Source: a bacterium (GTDB taxonomy: Bacteria > Desulfobacterota > DSWW01). Taken from it: a stretch of DNA of 64,000 bases. Both the position numbers and the translations under genes were made by a program. The notes beneath the pieces are model-generated. The model did not search any database, had not been told where the DNA came from, and saw only the letters and a list, made by a program, of their open reading frames with translations. The DNA is taken from the NCBI GenBank assembly GCA_028277985.1, contig JANQFG010000249.1:1-64000 (forward strand), in the 5' to 3' direction. Position 1 is the stretch's first letter, and each line of letters begins with the position of its first letter. Positions 41,313-50,293 of this stretch are shown here, piece by piece.

Positions 41313-44261
41313 ATGATGGAAGCCACGTTGAAAGGCCGTGGGGCAGGAGTGGAGTCCATTCTCGATGATCTTCGTGCCCTTGTTGGTGCGGAGCACGTCC
41401 TGGCCGGCCCGGGGGCGGCCGGTGAATTCCTCCGTGGCGGCCAGCAGGCACCGGGTCTGGCGGTTGTGCTTCCGGGCAGTACAGAGGAAGTGCAGGGGAT
41501 CGTGAACCTGGCCCGTGAGAGGGGAGTGCCCATCCTCACCTGCAACGACCGGTACCTGCTGCCCGAAGATCACGGTCGGGAAGCCCTCCTTCTGGATTTC
41601 TTGCGAATGAACCGGATCGAGCGAATCGATGCGCTCAATCTGATGGTTCACGTGGAGCGCGGTGTGACCTGGGAGGCGTTGAACGCCGAGCTGAAGGGAC
41701 TCGGCGTGAAAGCGGTCGCCCCTGTAGCTGCCAATTCCCAATACGTGGTGGAATGCGTCACCGCGCGCGTGGTCGGCAAGGCCGCCTCCAGGTTCCCCGA
41801 CTATCCGCTCACGAACCAGAAGGTCGTTCTGGCTGACGGCAGCATCCAGCTGACCGGCACCCACACCCTGAGCGAAGAGGGCGCCGACGGCAGGCACAAC
41901 GACGGCGGGCCGGCGATCTCCACGTGGCACATCGGTGCGGACGACATCTTCGGGGTGGTCACCCGAGCTTCGGTCATGCTCTGGCCGGTTTGCGAAGCCA
42001 GGTCCTGTCAGGTCTACGCCTTTGATGATTACGATGCCTTGCTCGCTGCACTGAAAGAAGTGCCCCGAAGGGAGCTGGGCATCGAATTCCTCGGGATCAA
42101 CCGCACCTCCCTGGCCCGACTTCTCGGTAGGGATGCAGAGAGCTTCCCGGCCTGGGCGCTTGTGGTCGGCTTCGAGGGCCGCAAGCGACACGTATCGTAT
42201 CAGGAGGCAAAGGTGCGGGGGCTTTTCGAGAACCTTCCCTGCGAACCGGCGCACGGTCTGGCCGAGGACATGATCGAGAAGCTGGATGAGCCCTGGATGG
42301 AGGCGAGCCACAACCACACCGCCTTCTTCAGCCTCTTTTCACGGATGAAGGACCTTGATGCGATCTGTGATCAGGCGGCAGGGGAGGCGGGTGTGCCGGG
42401 CGAGAAGGTGGGCAAGTTGATCGTCTCCCATGACCTGGGCAGGGCTGCGTACGCGGTCTACGACTGGTTCAGCGACGAGGATCATGCCCGGGCGATCGAG
42501 GATCTGAACCAGTCTCTGGCTGATGGGGGCGCCTTCTTCGACCGCCCTCACGGGGCTCTGGCAAGAAAGATCTATTCCAGCATTCCGAATCACCTCCCCG
42601 TGCTGAAACAGATCAAGGGCATCCTCGATCCGGACAACACCCTGAACCCGGGGCGGACCCTCCGGGACGAGGATGTGGCGTGGCAACCCGCAGAAATCAC
42701 GGAGAAGGAGGCCGGCCTGACAACGGGAAACCTAAAGGTCGTTCTGGGCAAATTGGGGGAGGCGATCGGCACGGAGTGGGTGAGCGACAATCCCGTGGAC
42801 TTGAGTCCTTATGGCCGGGACTTCACCGTCTTTTCTGGTGAACGGCCGAACATCGTGGCGCTGCCCTCGTCGGCCGAGGACGTGCAGGCCATCATCCGGA
42901 TCGCCTACGGGCACGGCATTCCGGTCGTCCCCATGTCGACCGGCTTCAATCACGGAGGCCTCACGATCGCCCGAAAGGGCGGCATCCTGGTCGATTTGAG
43001 ACGGATGGACCAGACCTGTTCTTTTGACGAGGAGTCCATGACCGTCAGGATAAGCCCGGCGGTGCGTATGCGCTCCGTCTGGTGGGAGGCGATCAAACAT
43101 CGGGCCACGGACGGATTCCATCTGAAGCCGATCCTTCCCCTTACTTTCGGCAGTGTCTCCATGCTCTCCAATTACGTGGCCAGGGGAGGAGCGGGCACGG
43201 CCTTCAAGTACGGGGGCAACCCGGAGCTGACCGTGGGCATGACCTGGGTCCTGCCCAACGGCGACATCCTGAAGGTCGGGCCGAGCGCAATTCCGAATGT
43301 GGGCGACCTGCCCCTCCACTACTGCCCGGGGCCCGAGCTCAACGGGATGTTTTTCAATGCGGATGGGATGTTCGGTATCTGCACCGAAATCACGGCCAAG
43401 TGTTACCCGGAGCCGGACAACGCCGAGGCTCTGGAGGACATGATGTCCGCGGCCAACTATGATCCCGACGCACACAAATCCTTCTGCAAGACGATTGACG
43501 CCATGTACGAGTTGTCCAGGGAAAACGTCACCGACTTCATGTACAAGAGCCATCCCGGCGTATTTGCCATGGCGGTCACGGCGATCCTGAAGGATCTGAA
43601 GGTCCGGGACGCGGTAACGGCGTCTCCCATCCACCCTCTCGGGATCATGATCTCTGCTCACGACGAGCAAGAGCTCGCCATCAAGCGAGAGATCGTGGAG
43701 GAGGTCCTGCAGAAGCACGAGATGATGATCATGGACCCGAACCTGCTCGGGCCCGAAGTGGCGGATATGCAGACAACCGACCCGGTGAAAAAGGCCCTCG
43801 GGGTGAAGGAGAACATTGTAGGCACCTACAAGGGGGCCTTCCAGTGGACCGCCTGTATCGTCAAGATGGAGAAGATCCCTGCCATGGCCCTCGACTACGA
43901 GCGGCTGGTGAAGAAGTACTGGAAGACAACGGACCCGAAGATCAGTGTCGAGCACGCCATGACCGGCACGGATATCCAGGGGCCCCTGCAATACGGCCGT
44001 GTCGGCTCATGCGAGTTCGACTGGTGGTGGGACCAGGGCAATCCCGAAGAGGTCAAGCGGGCCTCCACGATGATCCGCAAGACCAACGAGCTCATGATCA
44101 AGCACGGCGCCCCCCTTTTCCGCAACATGTTCGGCGCGGGCGAGTACTACATCCCCGCGCTGGGTACGTACTATACCGTGCTCAAGAAGGCGAAGAAGGC
44201 CTTTGACCCGGCCAACCTCATGCATCCCGACGTGCTGCCCCTGACCGAGGACTACGTCTGA
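41313..44261 (+). CDS. Tandem FAD-binding oxidoreductase (two fused FAD_binding_4/VAO-like units)
   Basis: 982 aa; two consecutive PCMH-type units (from ~aa 15 and ~aa 475), second with cresol dehydrogenase-like features. Confidence 0.85.
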   Translation: MMEATLKGRGAGVESILDDLRALVGAEHVLAGPGAAGEFLRGGQQAPGLAVVLPGSTEEVQGIVNLARERGVPILTCNDRYLLPEDHGREALLLDFLRMNRIERIDALNLMVHVERGVTWEALNAELKGLGVKAVAPVAANSQYVVECVTARVVGKAASRFPDYPLTNQKVVLADGSIQLTGTHTLSEEGADGRHNDGGPAISTWHIGADDIFGVVTRASVMLWPVCEARSCQVYAFDDYDALLAALKEVPRRELGIEFLGINRTSLARLLGRDAESFPAWALVVGFEGRKRHVSYQEAKVRGLFENLPCEPAHGLAEDMIEKLDEPWMEASHNHTAFFSLFSRMKDLDAICDQAAGEAGVPGEKVGKLIVSHDLGRAAYAVYDWFSDEDHARAIEDLNQSLADGGAFFDRPHGALARKIYSSIPNHLPVLKQIKGILDPDNTLNPGRTLRDEDVAWQPAEITEKEAGLTTGNLKVVLGKLGEAIGTEWVSDNPVDLSPYGRDFTVFSGERPNIVALPSSAEDVQAIIRIAYGHGIPVVPMSTGFNHGGLTIARKGGILVDLRRMDQTCSFDEESMTVRISPAVRMRSVWWEAIKHRATDGFHLKPILPLTFGSVSMLSNYVARGGAGTAFKYGGNPELTVGMTWVLPNGDILKVGPSAIPNVGDLPLHYCPGPELNGMFFNADGMFGICTEITAKCYPEPDNAEALEDMMSAANYDPDAHKSFCKTIDAMYELSRENVTDFMYKSHPGVFAMAVTAILKDLKVRDAVTASPIHPLGIMISAHDEQELAIKREIVEEVLQKHEMMIMDPNLLGPEVADMQTTDPVKKALGVKENIVGTYKGAFQWTACIVKMEKIPAMALDYERLVKKYWKTTDPKISVEHAMTGTDIQGPLQYGRVGSCEFDWWWDQGNPEEVKRASTMIRKTNELMIKHGAPLFRNMFGAGEYYIPALGTYYTVLKKAKKAFDPANLMHPDVLPLTEDYV

Positions 44262-44400
44262 GCCGGGTGGAACCCTGCGACACAAGGGGACTTCTTTCCC
44301 CGGCGGGGGGGCGGTGCACTCGGCTTGAAACAGCGTCCGGGCTAATGATCAAAATTTAGTTTTGGCAATAAAATGATATCAAATTTAACAAAACCTTTGT

Positions 44401-44430
44401 TTGACAGCATCTTTTCTGGTAACATACAAT
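44401..44430 (+). promoter_or_regulatory. Sigma70-like promoter TTGACA-18-TACAAT with AT-rich upstream region
   Basis: ttgaca gcatcttttctggtaaca tacaat, upstream of 44535 ORF. Confidence 0.6.
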
Positions 44431-44534
44431 CCAGAGAAGCGGGTTGAAGAAGTCCAAGGCGAATTGCACCAACACTGATAGAATGGCGTTCGCTTTCGTT
44501 TTTGGCGGAAACAGCATAGCAGGAGGGATCGCCC

Positions 44535-44852
44535 ATGCTCGAACTCGGTGTGACGAAGCGTTTTGACAAGCGGGCCCTGAGGATATGGAGAACGATCCAG
44601 ATCGCGGCGCTGCTGCCGCTGACCCTGATCGGCGTTCTGATGTTCTACTTCGATGTGATGTCTGAATTCGGCATCGTCATCTTCTTTCTGATTCTGATCC
44701 TCGGCGTAGTGGTGCCCCAGATCAGGGGGGACTTGATTCTCTCACACTTCGTCCTGGAGCAAGAGTCCCAGCAGAACCTTCAAGAACTCAAAGAGGAAAT
44801 TCTAGCTTTGCTGGATGCCCGGCTTGCGGACAGGGAGGTGGGAAAAGCCTGA
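44535..44852 (+). CDS. Small two-TM hypothetical membrane protein
   Basis: Two hydrophobic helices, C-terminal helical segment; start preceded by aggagg. Confidence 0.7.
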   Translation: MLELGVTKRFDKRALRIWRTIQIAALLPLTLIGVLMFYFDVMSEFGIVIFFLILILGVVVPQIRGDLILSHFVLEQESQQNLQELKEEILALLDARLADREVGKA

Positions 44853-44868
44853 AGGTGAGAGCAACATC

Positions 44869-46572
44869 TCAGGGACAACCCTTTTCGCTCGTTCCGTAGA
44901 TATAGGGACACTGATCCGCATCCGCATCTTCCTCGACGGATATCGCAAGATCGCCCTCCAATATGCCCGGCGCCCCGGCCACGAATCGGAAACAGGCCGG
45001 GTCACACAGGCCGTCCCCATCCGAATCCGGAACCCCCTTCACCTTGCGGGTGCTGCAGCGGCCGTGCACGGTCGGCAGGCTGTCCTCCACATCCGGAATC
45101 CCGTCCGAATCCCAGTCATAGTCGCCGTTGATCCGGCCGGCAAAGGAGAAGAGCTCTCTGTCCGGAATCCCGTCCAGGTCCCGGTCATAGGTCGACGGAT
45201 CGGTGAACCGAACCCCAAGCGGGATGTCGCATCCGAACCGTGAGAAATAGTACCACTCCTTCTCGTGAACGTATTCGAGCTGCTGCGGCTCCTGATAGAG
45301 ATAGAAAGGTTTGTAGAAAGAGCCTTCCGGAGAGTCATGGAATATTTGCAGCCTCGTTATGACGGACAGGGATTCACGTTGGAGGGACAGCTCATTCCCT
45401 GCGACCCTTCGCACACCCTTTCTCAGAAACCCGATGAAGCCTCCGATGTTCTTTGCGTCGTAAATATTGAATCCCTTGATTCGAGAAGCCGGCTCAACCT
45501 CGATCTCGACCCGGGCCTGGTCCACGATCGCCCTCGACTTCTCCAGCCGAATGTTCGTGTCGATCGAGATCTCTCCGCCAGCACACAGGTCGAGGGGGTC
45601 CGGAATGCCGTCCCGGTCGGTGTCCGGGCCGTCCGAGAATCCGTGAGGAGTGAAAAGGTAGTCGTCCGCCGCGTCCACGACGCCGTCCCGGTCCGCATCC
45701 ATGCAGCGAATGTCATAGCTGTTCTCGCAGAGGATGCGATCCTTTGACACGCATGTGAACCCGTCCCGATCCGGGCATTCCCGCTCGAAGCGGTTCCTGG
45801 GAAGGAATCCGAGCACCTTCATGATGTGTGGGTCGAAGAGGATGCGCGATCCCTCTTCCCTGGGCGCCAGGGGCAGGATCCTCGTTTTCGGAAGGCCGAT
45901 GCTCCATTCCAGCAGGTTCGTGGGCCTGTTCTCCTGGGAAATGTGGTTGTACCCGAACCCGTGAAGGATCTTGTGGATGGCAAGCGCCACTGCCTGCTCG
46001 TCCTCCACCACCTTCGTGTGATCCAGAAAGGTCTCGAGGCAGAGGTAATTCTTCTCGTTGTAGCTGTACCCCTGGCTCGGCCCGTCCGTGCACCATGGAC
46101 CGTAGACTTCAGAGGCGGGGCAGAAGACCAGGATATCGAACAGGAGCCCTTTCGATGCGGCGTATTCCTCGAGAAGACGAATCCAACTCTCGATGCTCCT
46201 GCTGGAATAGGCCAGCTGGTCGTCGCCGATCTCTCTTGCCGGGATGAAGAGCAGTCGAGACGAGATCGCGATCCTGCCGAAGGATTCCCGCTCAATGACC
46301 GATTGGAGGAGGCCAAGCCTTCTCTCATAGATCTTCTGCGGTGGGAGGGGACCGTGGGCATCGTCGTGAAGCACTACGTAGACCAGGCGGAACGCGTACG
46401 CGGGCGGGAGGCCCTCTCGAGGACTCTTCGGATCCGAATCCGATCCTCCTCTCAGCATGACGAAGGCGAAAGAGGCGAGGATCAGGAGCGGCATCGTGAC
46501 GAGCAGGATTCCCCTGAATCTCGAGTGTGTCCTCAACGTCTGCAACACCTGGCTCCTTCCGCGGTTGTTCAA
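44869..46572 (-). CDS. Thrombospondin type-3 repeat (Ca-binding) protein with degenerate metzincin-like motif
   Basis: DxDxDGxxD repeats; HKILHGFGYNH; N-terminal TM/signal. Confidence 0.7.
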   Translation of the reverse strand: MNNRGRSQVLQTLRTHSRFRGILLVTMPLLILASFAFVMLRGGSDSDPKSPREGLPPAYAFRLVYVVLHDDAHGPLPPQKIYERRLGLLQSVIERESFGRIAISSRLLFIPAREIGDDQLAYSSRSIESWIRLLEEYAASKGLLFDILVFCPASEVYGPWCTDGPSQGYSYNEKNYLCLETFLDHTKVVEDEQAVALAIHKILHGFGYNHISQENRPTNLLEWSIGLPKTRILPLAPREEGSRILFDPHIMKVLGFLPRNRFERECPDRDGFTCVSKDRILCENSYDIRCMDADRDGVVDAADDYLFTPHGFSDGPDTDRDGIPDPLDLCAGGEISIDTNIRLEKSRAIVDQARVEIEVEPASRIKGFNIYDAKNIGGFIGFLRKGVRRVAGNELSLQRESLSVITRLQIFHDSPEGSFYKPFYLYQEPQQLEYVHEKEWYYFSRFGCDIPLGVRFTDPSTYDRDLDGIPDRELFSFAGRINGDYDWDSDGIPDVEDSLPTVHGRCSTRKVKGVPDSDGDGLCDPACFRFVAGAPGILEGDLAISVEEDADADQCPYIYGTSEKGCP

Positions 46573-46667
46573 CCAAGATGGGACTGGAGCATACTACAAC
46601 GACCGTTGCCGGGCTACCTAAGTCTTGTCGTTAGAAAGCTTGCCGAACTTTACGTCGCGCTTCTCGG

Positions 46668-46696
46668 TTGACACGCCAATCCACGGCTTCTATATT
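46668..46696 (+). promoter_or_regulatory. Sigma70-like promoter TTGACA-17-TATATT
   Basis: ttgaca cgccaatccacggcttc tatatt upstream of Rieske frame. Confidence 0.55.
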
Positions 46697-46735
46697 GATT
46701 CCGTATTGAGCTAATCCTCGATTCTTGAAGGGAAA

Positions 46736-47269
46736 ATAGAAACGCCACCTTCCAGGACCGATAAGCGAGAAGCCTCCGGTCCCTCTCCTGCCCTTGAGGA
46801 GGCTGCGTCGCGCCGCGATTTCCTCTATCGTGCGGGCCATGCCGTGGTGGGCGTTTGCGCGCTTTCCGCTGTTGCGGGCGGGGTGCGGGTTGCCGTGCCC
46901 AACTTCGAGGAGGGGCCTGCTCAACGATTCGCCCTGGGCCGACTTTCCGATTTCAAGATGAACACGCTGACATGGCTACAGGATCGCGACCTGTTCGTGA
47001 TCCGGAACGATCGTGGATTGGGTGCTTTCTCCTGCCGCTGCACGCATCTGGGGTGTATGGTTCGGAGAACTGCGGACGGATTCGTGTGCCCTTGTCATGG
47101 TGCGGAGTATGGTCCCCTGGGAGAAGTGATCTCCGGCCCGGCCCGGCGGCCCCTTCCCTGGTACAGGGTCTGGCTCGAGCGGGACGGCCGGTTATGGGTC
47201 GACACGGCCAAGCCCCTCGACGATACAGGGCCGAAACCGATCGAGCTGCCACAAGGGAACCGAGCGTGA
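46736..47269 (+). CDS. Rieske 2Fe-2S protein (QcrA-like), Tat signal; start codon uncertain
   Basis: SRRDFLYRAGHAVVGVCAL Tat motif; CRCTHLGC and CPCHGAEY cluster ligands; no ATG/GTG/TTG before the RR motif. Confidence 0.8.
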   Translation: METPPSRTDKREASGPSPALEEAASRRDFLYRAGHAVVGVCALSAVAGGVRVAVPNFEEGPAQRFALGRLSDFKMNTLTWLQDRDLFVIRNDRGLGAFSCRCTHLGCMVRRTADGFVCPCHGAEYGPLGEVISGPARRPLPWYRVWLERDGRLWVDTAKPLDDTGPKPIELPQGNRA

Positions 47270-48645
47270 ACGAATTCCTGTCGGCGCTGCTGGCCAACGC
47301 TGCCGCCCTCCCGACCAATCTAAGGCGCGGGATGCACCCCGGCGCACCTCCGGCCGACGACGCGCTCACCCATCGGATGCGCCGGAATTTCCTCTTCCAC
47401 ATTCACCCGGTTCGGGTCGCGACCCGGACGCTGGAGGCCAGGGCCACCCTCGGACTGGGGCTCATGACTCTTGCCCTTTTCTTCGTACTCGTAGCGAGCG
47501 GTGTCTTGCTGATGGTCTATTATGTCCCCACACCCGGTGAGGCCCATGAGAGCATCCAGGACATCGAGTATGCCGTGACCTTTGGCGGTTTTCTGCGTGC
47601 CCTTCATCGTTGGGCGGGCCACGCCATGGTTCTCACCTCGTTCTTGCATCTGCTGAGAGTCGCTTTTACCGGGGGCTACTTCCGTCGAGAGCTCAACTGG
47701 GCCATAGGACTTGGGCTGTTCCTGCTCACCCTGGGGACTGCGTTCACAGGGTACCTGCTGCCATGGGATCAGCTTTCATTCTGGGCGGTGAGCGTATCTG
47801 CGAGCTTGCTCGAATATCTCCCGTGGATCGGCAACTCGTTGAAGAAGCTGCTCCTGGGAGGAGGCGCGGTGGGCCAGGCGGCGCTCATCCGATTCTATAT
47901 GCTACATGTTGCCTTTCTGCCCGGCCTCATGGCGGCGCTGTTCCTCGTCCACCTCTGGAGGATTCGAAAGGACGGAGGCCTCGCCCGGGAACCGGGGGAG
48001 GCGGAGGCGGCTTCCACCGTTCCCACTTGGCCCCACCTTCTGCTGCGTGAGGCGATCCTCGTCATCGTCCTGCTGACTCTGCTCTGCCTGACCGCCACGT
48101 TCGTTTCGGCCCCACTGGGGGCGGCGCCGGATATTCACAACCCGTCCAACCCGGAAAAGACCCCCTGGTATTTCCTCTGGATCCAGGAAATGGTCAGCTA
48201 CTCGGCGCCCGTGGGTGGGTTCGTCTTTCCGGGGTTCCTGCTCGCGGGTCTGCTGCTTCTGCCGCTGATGGAACGGGAACCGGAAGGCGTGGGGCGTTGG
48301 TTCGGCGGCCCCGGCAGGCGGGCGGTGGTTGGTGTTGCCTCCGTCCTCGCGGTGGGCGCGTTCGTACTCTTCGAATGGGGGTTCATGCAGCAGGGGGCTG
48401 CCTCATGGCTCGCCTCGAGGCCTCCTGTGATTCGTGATCTCCTGAATCCAGCCACCGGCATGCTGATCCTGGCTGCTCTGGCCTTCTCGCTTGCAGGAAT
48501 CCGGACCCGATCGACCCGTGCCGCCTTCCTCGCAGGAATCGCGGTGCTCCTTGTGGCCGTGATCGGATTCACCCTTGTGGCGTGGTGCCGCGGGCCAATG
48601 TGGGCCTTCTTCTGGCCCTGGGAGGAATGGACCCTTGTCCGATAG
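47266..48645 (+). CDS. Cytochrome b (fused N- and C-terminal parts of bc/b6f type)
   Basis: RALHRWAGHAMVLTSFLHLLRVAFTGGY; FTGYLLPWDQLSFWA; NPEKTPWYFLWIQEM; GTG start overlaps Rieske stop. Confidence 0.93.
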   Translation: MNEFLSALLANAAALPTNLRRGMHPGAPPADDALTHRMRRNFLFHIHPVRVATRTLEARATLGLGLMTLALFFVLVASGVLLMVYYVPTPGEAHESIQDIEYAVTFGGFLRALHRWAGHAMVLTSFLHLLRVAFTGGYFRRELNWAIGLGLFLLTLGTAFTGYLLPWDQLSFWAVSVSASLLEYLPWIGNSLKKLLLGGGAVGQAALIRFYMLHVAFLPGLMAALFLVHLWRIRKDGGLAREPGEAEAASTVPTWPHLLLREAILVIVLLTLLCLTATFVSAPLGAAPDIHNPSNPEKTPWYFLWIQEMVSYSAPVGGFVFPGFLLAGLLLLPLMEREPEGVGRWFGGPGRRAVVGVASVLAVGAFVLFEWGFMQQGAASWLASRPPVIRDLLNPATGMLILAALAFSLAGIRTRSTRAAFLAGIAVLLVAVIGFTLVAWCRGPMWAFFWPWEEWTLVR

Positions 48646-49651
48646 GGAGTTGGACACTCAGCACCGCCTCTTGCGGGTCTCCTTTCTCGTGGCAGCGTGC
48701 GCGCTCCTGTCTGTGCTGCTGCTCATCGTGATCCGTACAGGGCAGGCGCCCTGGCGCATTCTGCAGGAGCGGTTTCTCGAGCAGTATGCGGACGGTGAAG
48801 CAGGCGATGATGATGTGGTCATTCGCCAGCACTTCACCTGCGCCCGGAAAGTCGACCGCTGCCCAAGCTGCCATCTGGGAATGGAGCGGAAGGATCTTGC
48901 GGATGAGAGTGTTCCGCTTCCCTTTCGCGCCCATGGGCCGGCTCTGGGGGGGCATCGGCCGGACCGGGTCGGTTGTACCGCCTGTCACGGAGGCGTCGGC
49001 CGTGCTCTTGATCCGCTCATAGCGCACAGTCTGGCCGGCAGGGAAACGACGGACCCTCTGATGGGACAACCCCACATCCAGGCCAGCTGTGCGAGGTGCC
49101 ATGTGCCGGGCGCGCAGGCGGGGCAGGATCGACTCGAGCAGGGGGCGTGGCTCTACCTCGGTCTGGGCTGCATGCTCTGTCATCCCCTGCACGAGGGAGG
49201 CCGGGGCGGACTGGATTTCGGTCCCGACTTGACCATGATCGGCCGGAAGGGGCTCGACTACCTGAAGACGAGTCTGATCGAGCCGACAGAGAACTTCCCC
49301 GGCTCCACCATGCCGAGTTTTCGCCTTTCCCTGGAAAAGGAGCCCGAAGCGACCGAGAGCCTGCTCATCTACCTGGAGAGCCTGGTGCTCGACCGGCACC
49401 CGGGTTGCGGTGCGCGCGAGAAATCGAGAAGCCTGGTGCTCAGGCCCTGCGGCACCTGTCATGCGGGTGAGGGCGGAAGGGCGGGCGGCCGCATGGAGCA
49501 CCGTTGTACCTATATCCTAAGGAAGTCAGGTGAGCTTCGCTGCGGAAACTGCCACGCCTCCGGGACCCCGAAGGCAGCCCGAGGAGGAGGGTACTGCCCT
49601 CTCACGATGCAGCACCGCGAATCCTGTTCCGCCTGCCACGATGGAATATGA
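48635..49651 (+). CDS. Seven-heme c-type cytochrome with N-terminal TM
   Basis: CXXCH: CPSCH, CTACH, CARCH, CMLCH, CGTCH, CGNCH, CSACH; probable TTG start after ggaggaa. Confidence 0.85.
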   Translation: MSDRELDTQHRLLRVSFLVAACALLSVLLLIVIRTGQAPWRILQERFLEQYADGEAGDDDVVIRQHFTCARKVDRCPSCHLGMERKDLADESVPLPFRAHGPALGGHRPDRVGCTACHGGVGRALDPLIAHSLAGRETTDPLMGQPHIQASCARCHVPGAQAGQDRLEQGAWLYLGLGCMLCHPLHEGGRGGLDFGPDLTMIGRKGLDYLKTSLIEPTENFPGSTMPSFRLSLEKEPEATESLLIYLESLVLDRHPGCGAREKSRSLVLRPCGTCHAGEGGRAGGRMEHRCTYILRKSGELRCGNCHASGTPKAARGGGYCPLTMQHRESCSACHDGI

Positions 49652-50235
49652 GGCGAAGGACCATGTCATGCACACGTAGAGAGATGCTCGTGGCCCTGGC
49701 CGGGCTCGGGAGCACCTCGCTGATCATTCCGAGGATCGTGAGCGGGGAGCTCCCGGCGCCCGAAGAAGGGCGCCCTTTCGACTCGGAGCAACGTGAAACG
49801 ATCGCAGCAGCCGTGGACCGACTGCTTCCAGGTGCAAAGGCGGCAGGGGTGCCCGAATACTTCGACCACTGGCTCTCGGAAGAATCTTTCAGGCCCGTTC
49901 GGAACTACTTTTCGCACGGTGCCCGGCACCTCGACGGTACCGCCCGGAAGCTACACGGCAAGGTCTTTGTCAAATGCAGCGGTGAGCAGCAGGATGAGAT
50001 CCTGAAAACCTTTTCGGCCGGTGATTTCAAGGCCGGCAAGTTCGATGGCACCGTCTTCTTCCGGCAGTTGATGGAGCTGACCCTGGAAGGCTATCTATCC
50101 GATCCGAAGTACGGGGGAAACCGCGACCGGGCCGGCTGGCGCTGGATCGGTATCCCGGATGGGCTGCGCTCCTGCTGGTGGAACCCGAACGGAGTGAACA
50201 TGGTCCTGGCCCCGGACGAGGGCTTCCAGGACTGA
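49648..50235 (+). CDS. Gluconate 2-dehydrogenase subunit 3 family protein, Tat signal
   Basis: CTRREMLVALAGLG; typical small subunit paired with GMC oxidoreductase. Confidence 0.8.
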   Translation: MRRRTMSCTRREMLVALAGLGSTSLIIPRIVSGELPAPEEGRPFDSEQRETIAAAVDRLLPGAKAAGVPEYFDHWLSEESFRPVRNYFSHGARHLDGTARKLHGKVFVKCSGEQQDEILKTFSAGDFKAGKFDGTVFFRQLMELTLEGYLSDPKYGGNRDRAGWRWIGIPDGLRSCWWNPNGVNMVLAPDEGFQD

Positions 50236-50253
50236 AGGTACGCAACGAAGCGT

Positions 50254-50290
50254 CCCCTCTCTCTTGAGGGAGAGGGTTAGGGTGAGGGTG
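50254..50290. repeat. Widespread-type intergenic repeat CCCCTCTCTCTTGAGGGAGAGGGTTAGGGTGAGGGTG
   Basis: Inverted CCCTCTC/GAGAGGG arms followed by GGGTGAGGGTG; abuts start codon of GMC gene. Confidence 0.8.
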
Positions 50291-50293
50291 TCC

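Noticed and set aside
42732-43991. 419-aa minus-strand ORF
   Set aside because: Antisense frame of the tandem FAD oxidoreductase
46631-46924. 97-aa minus-strand ORF
   Set aside because: Antisense to the Rieske promoter and Tat signal region; no support
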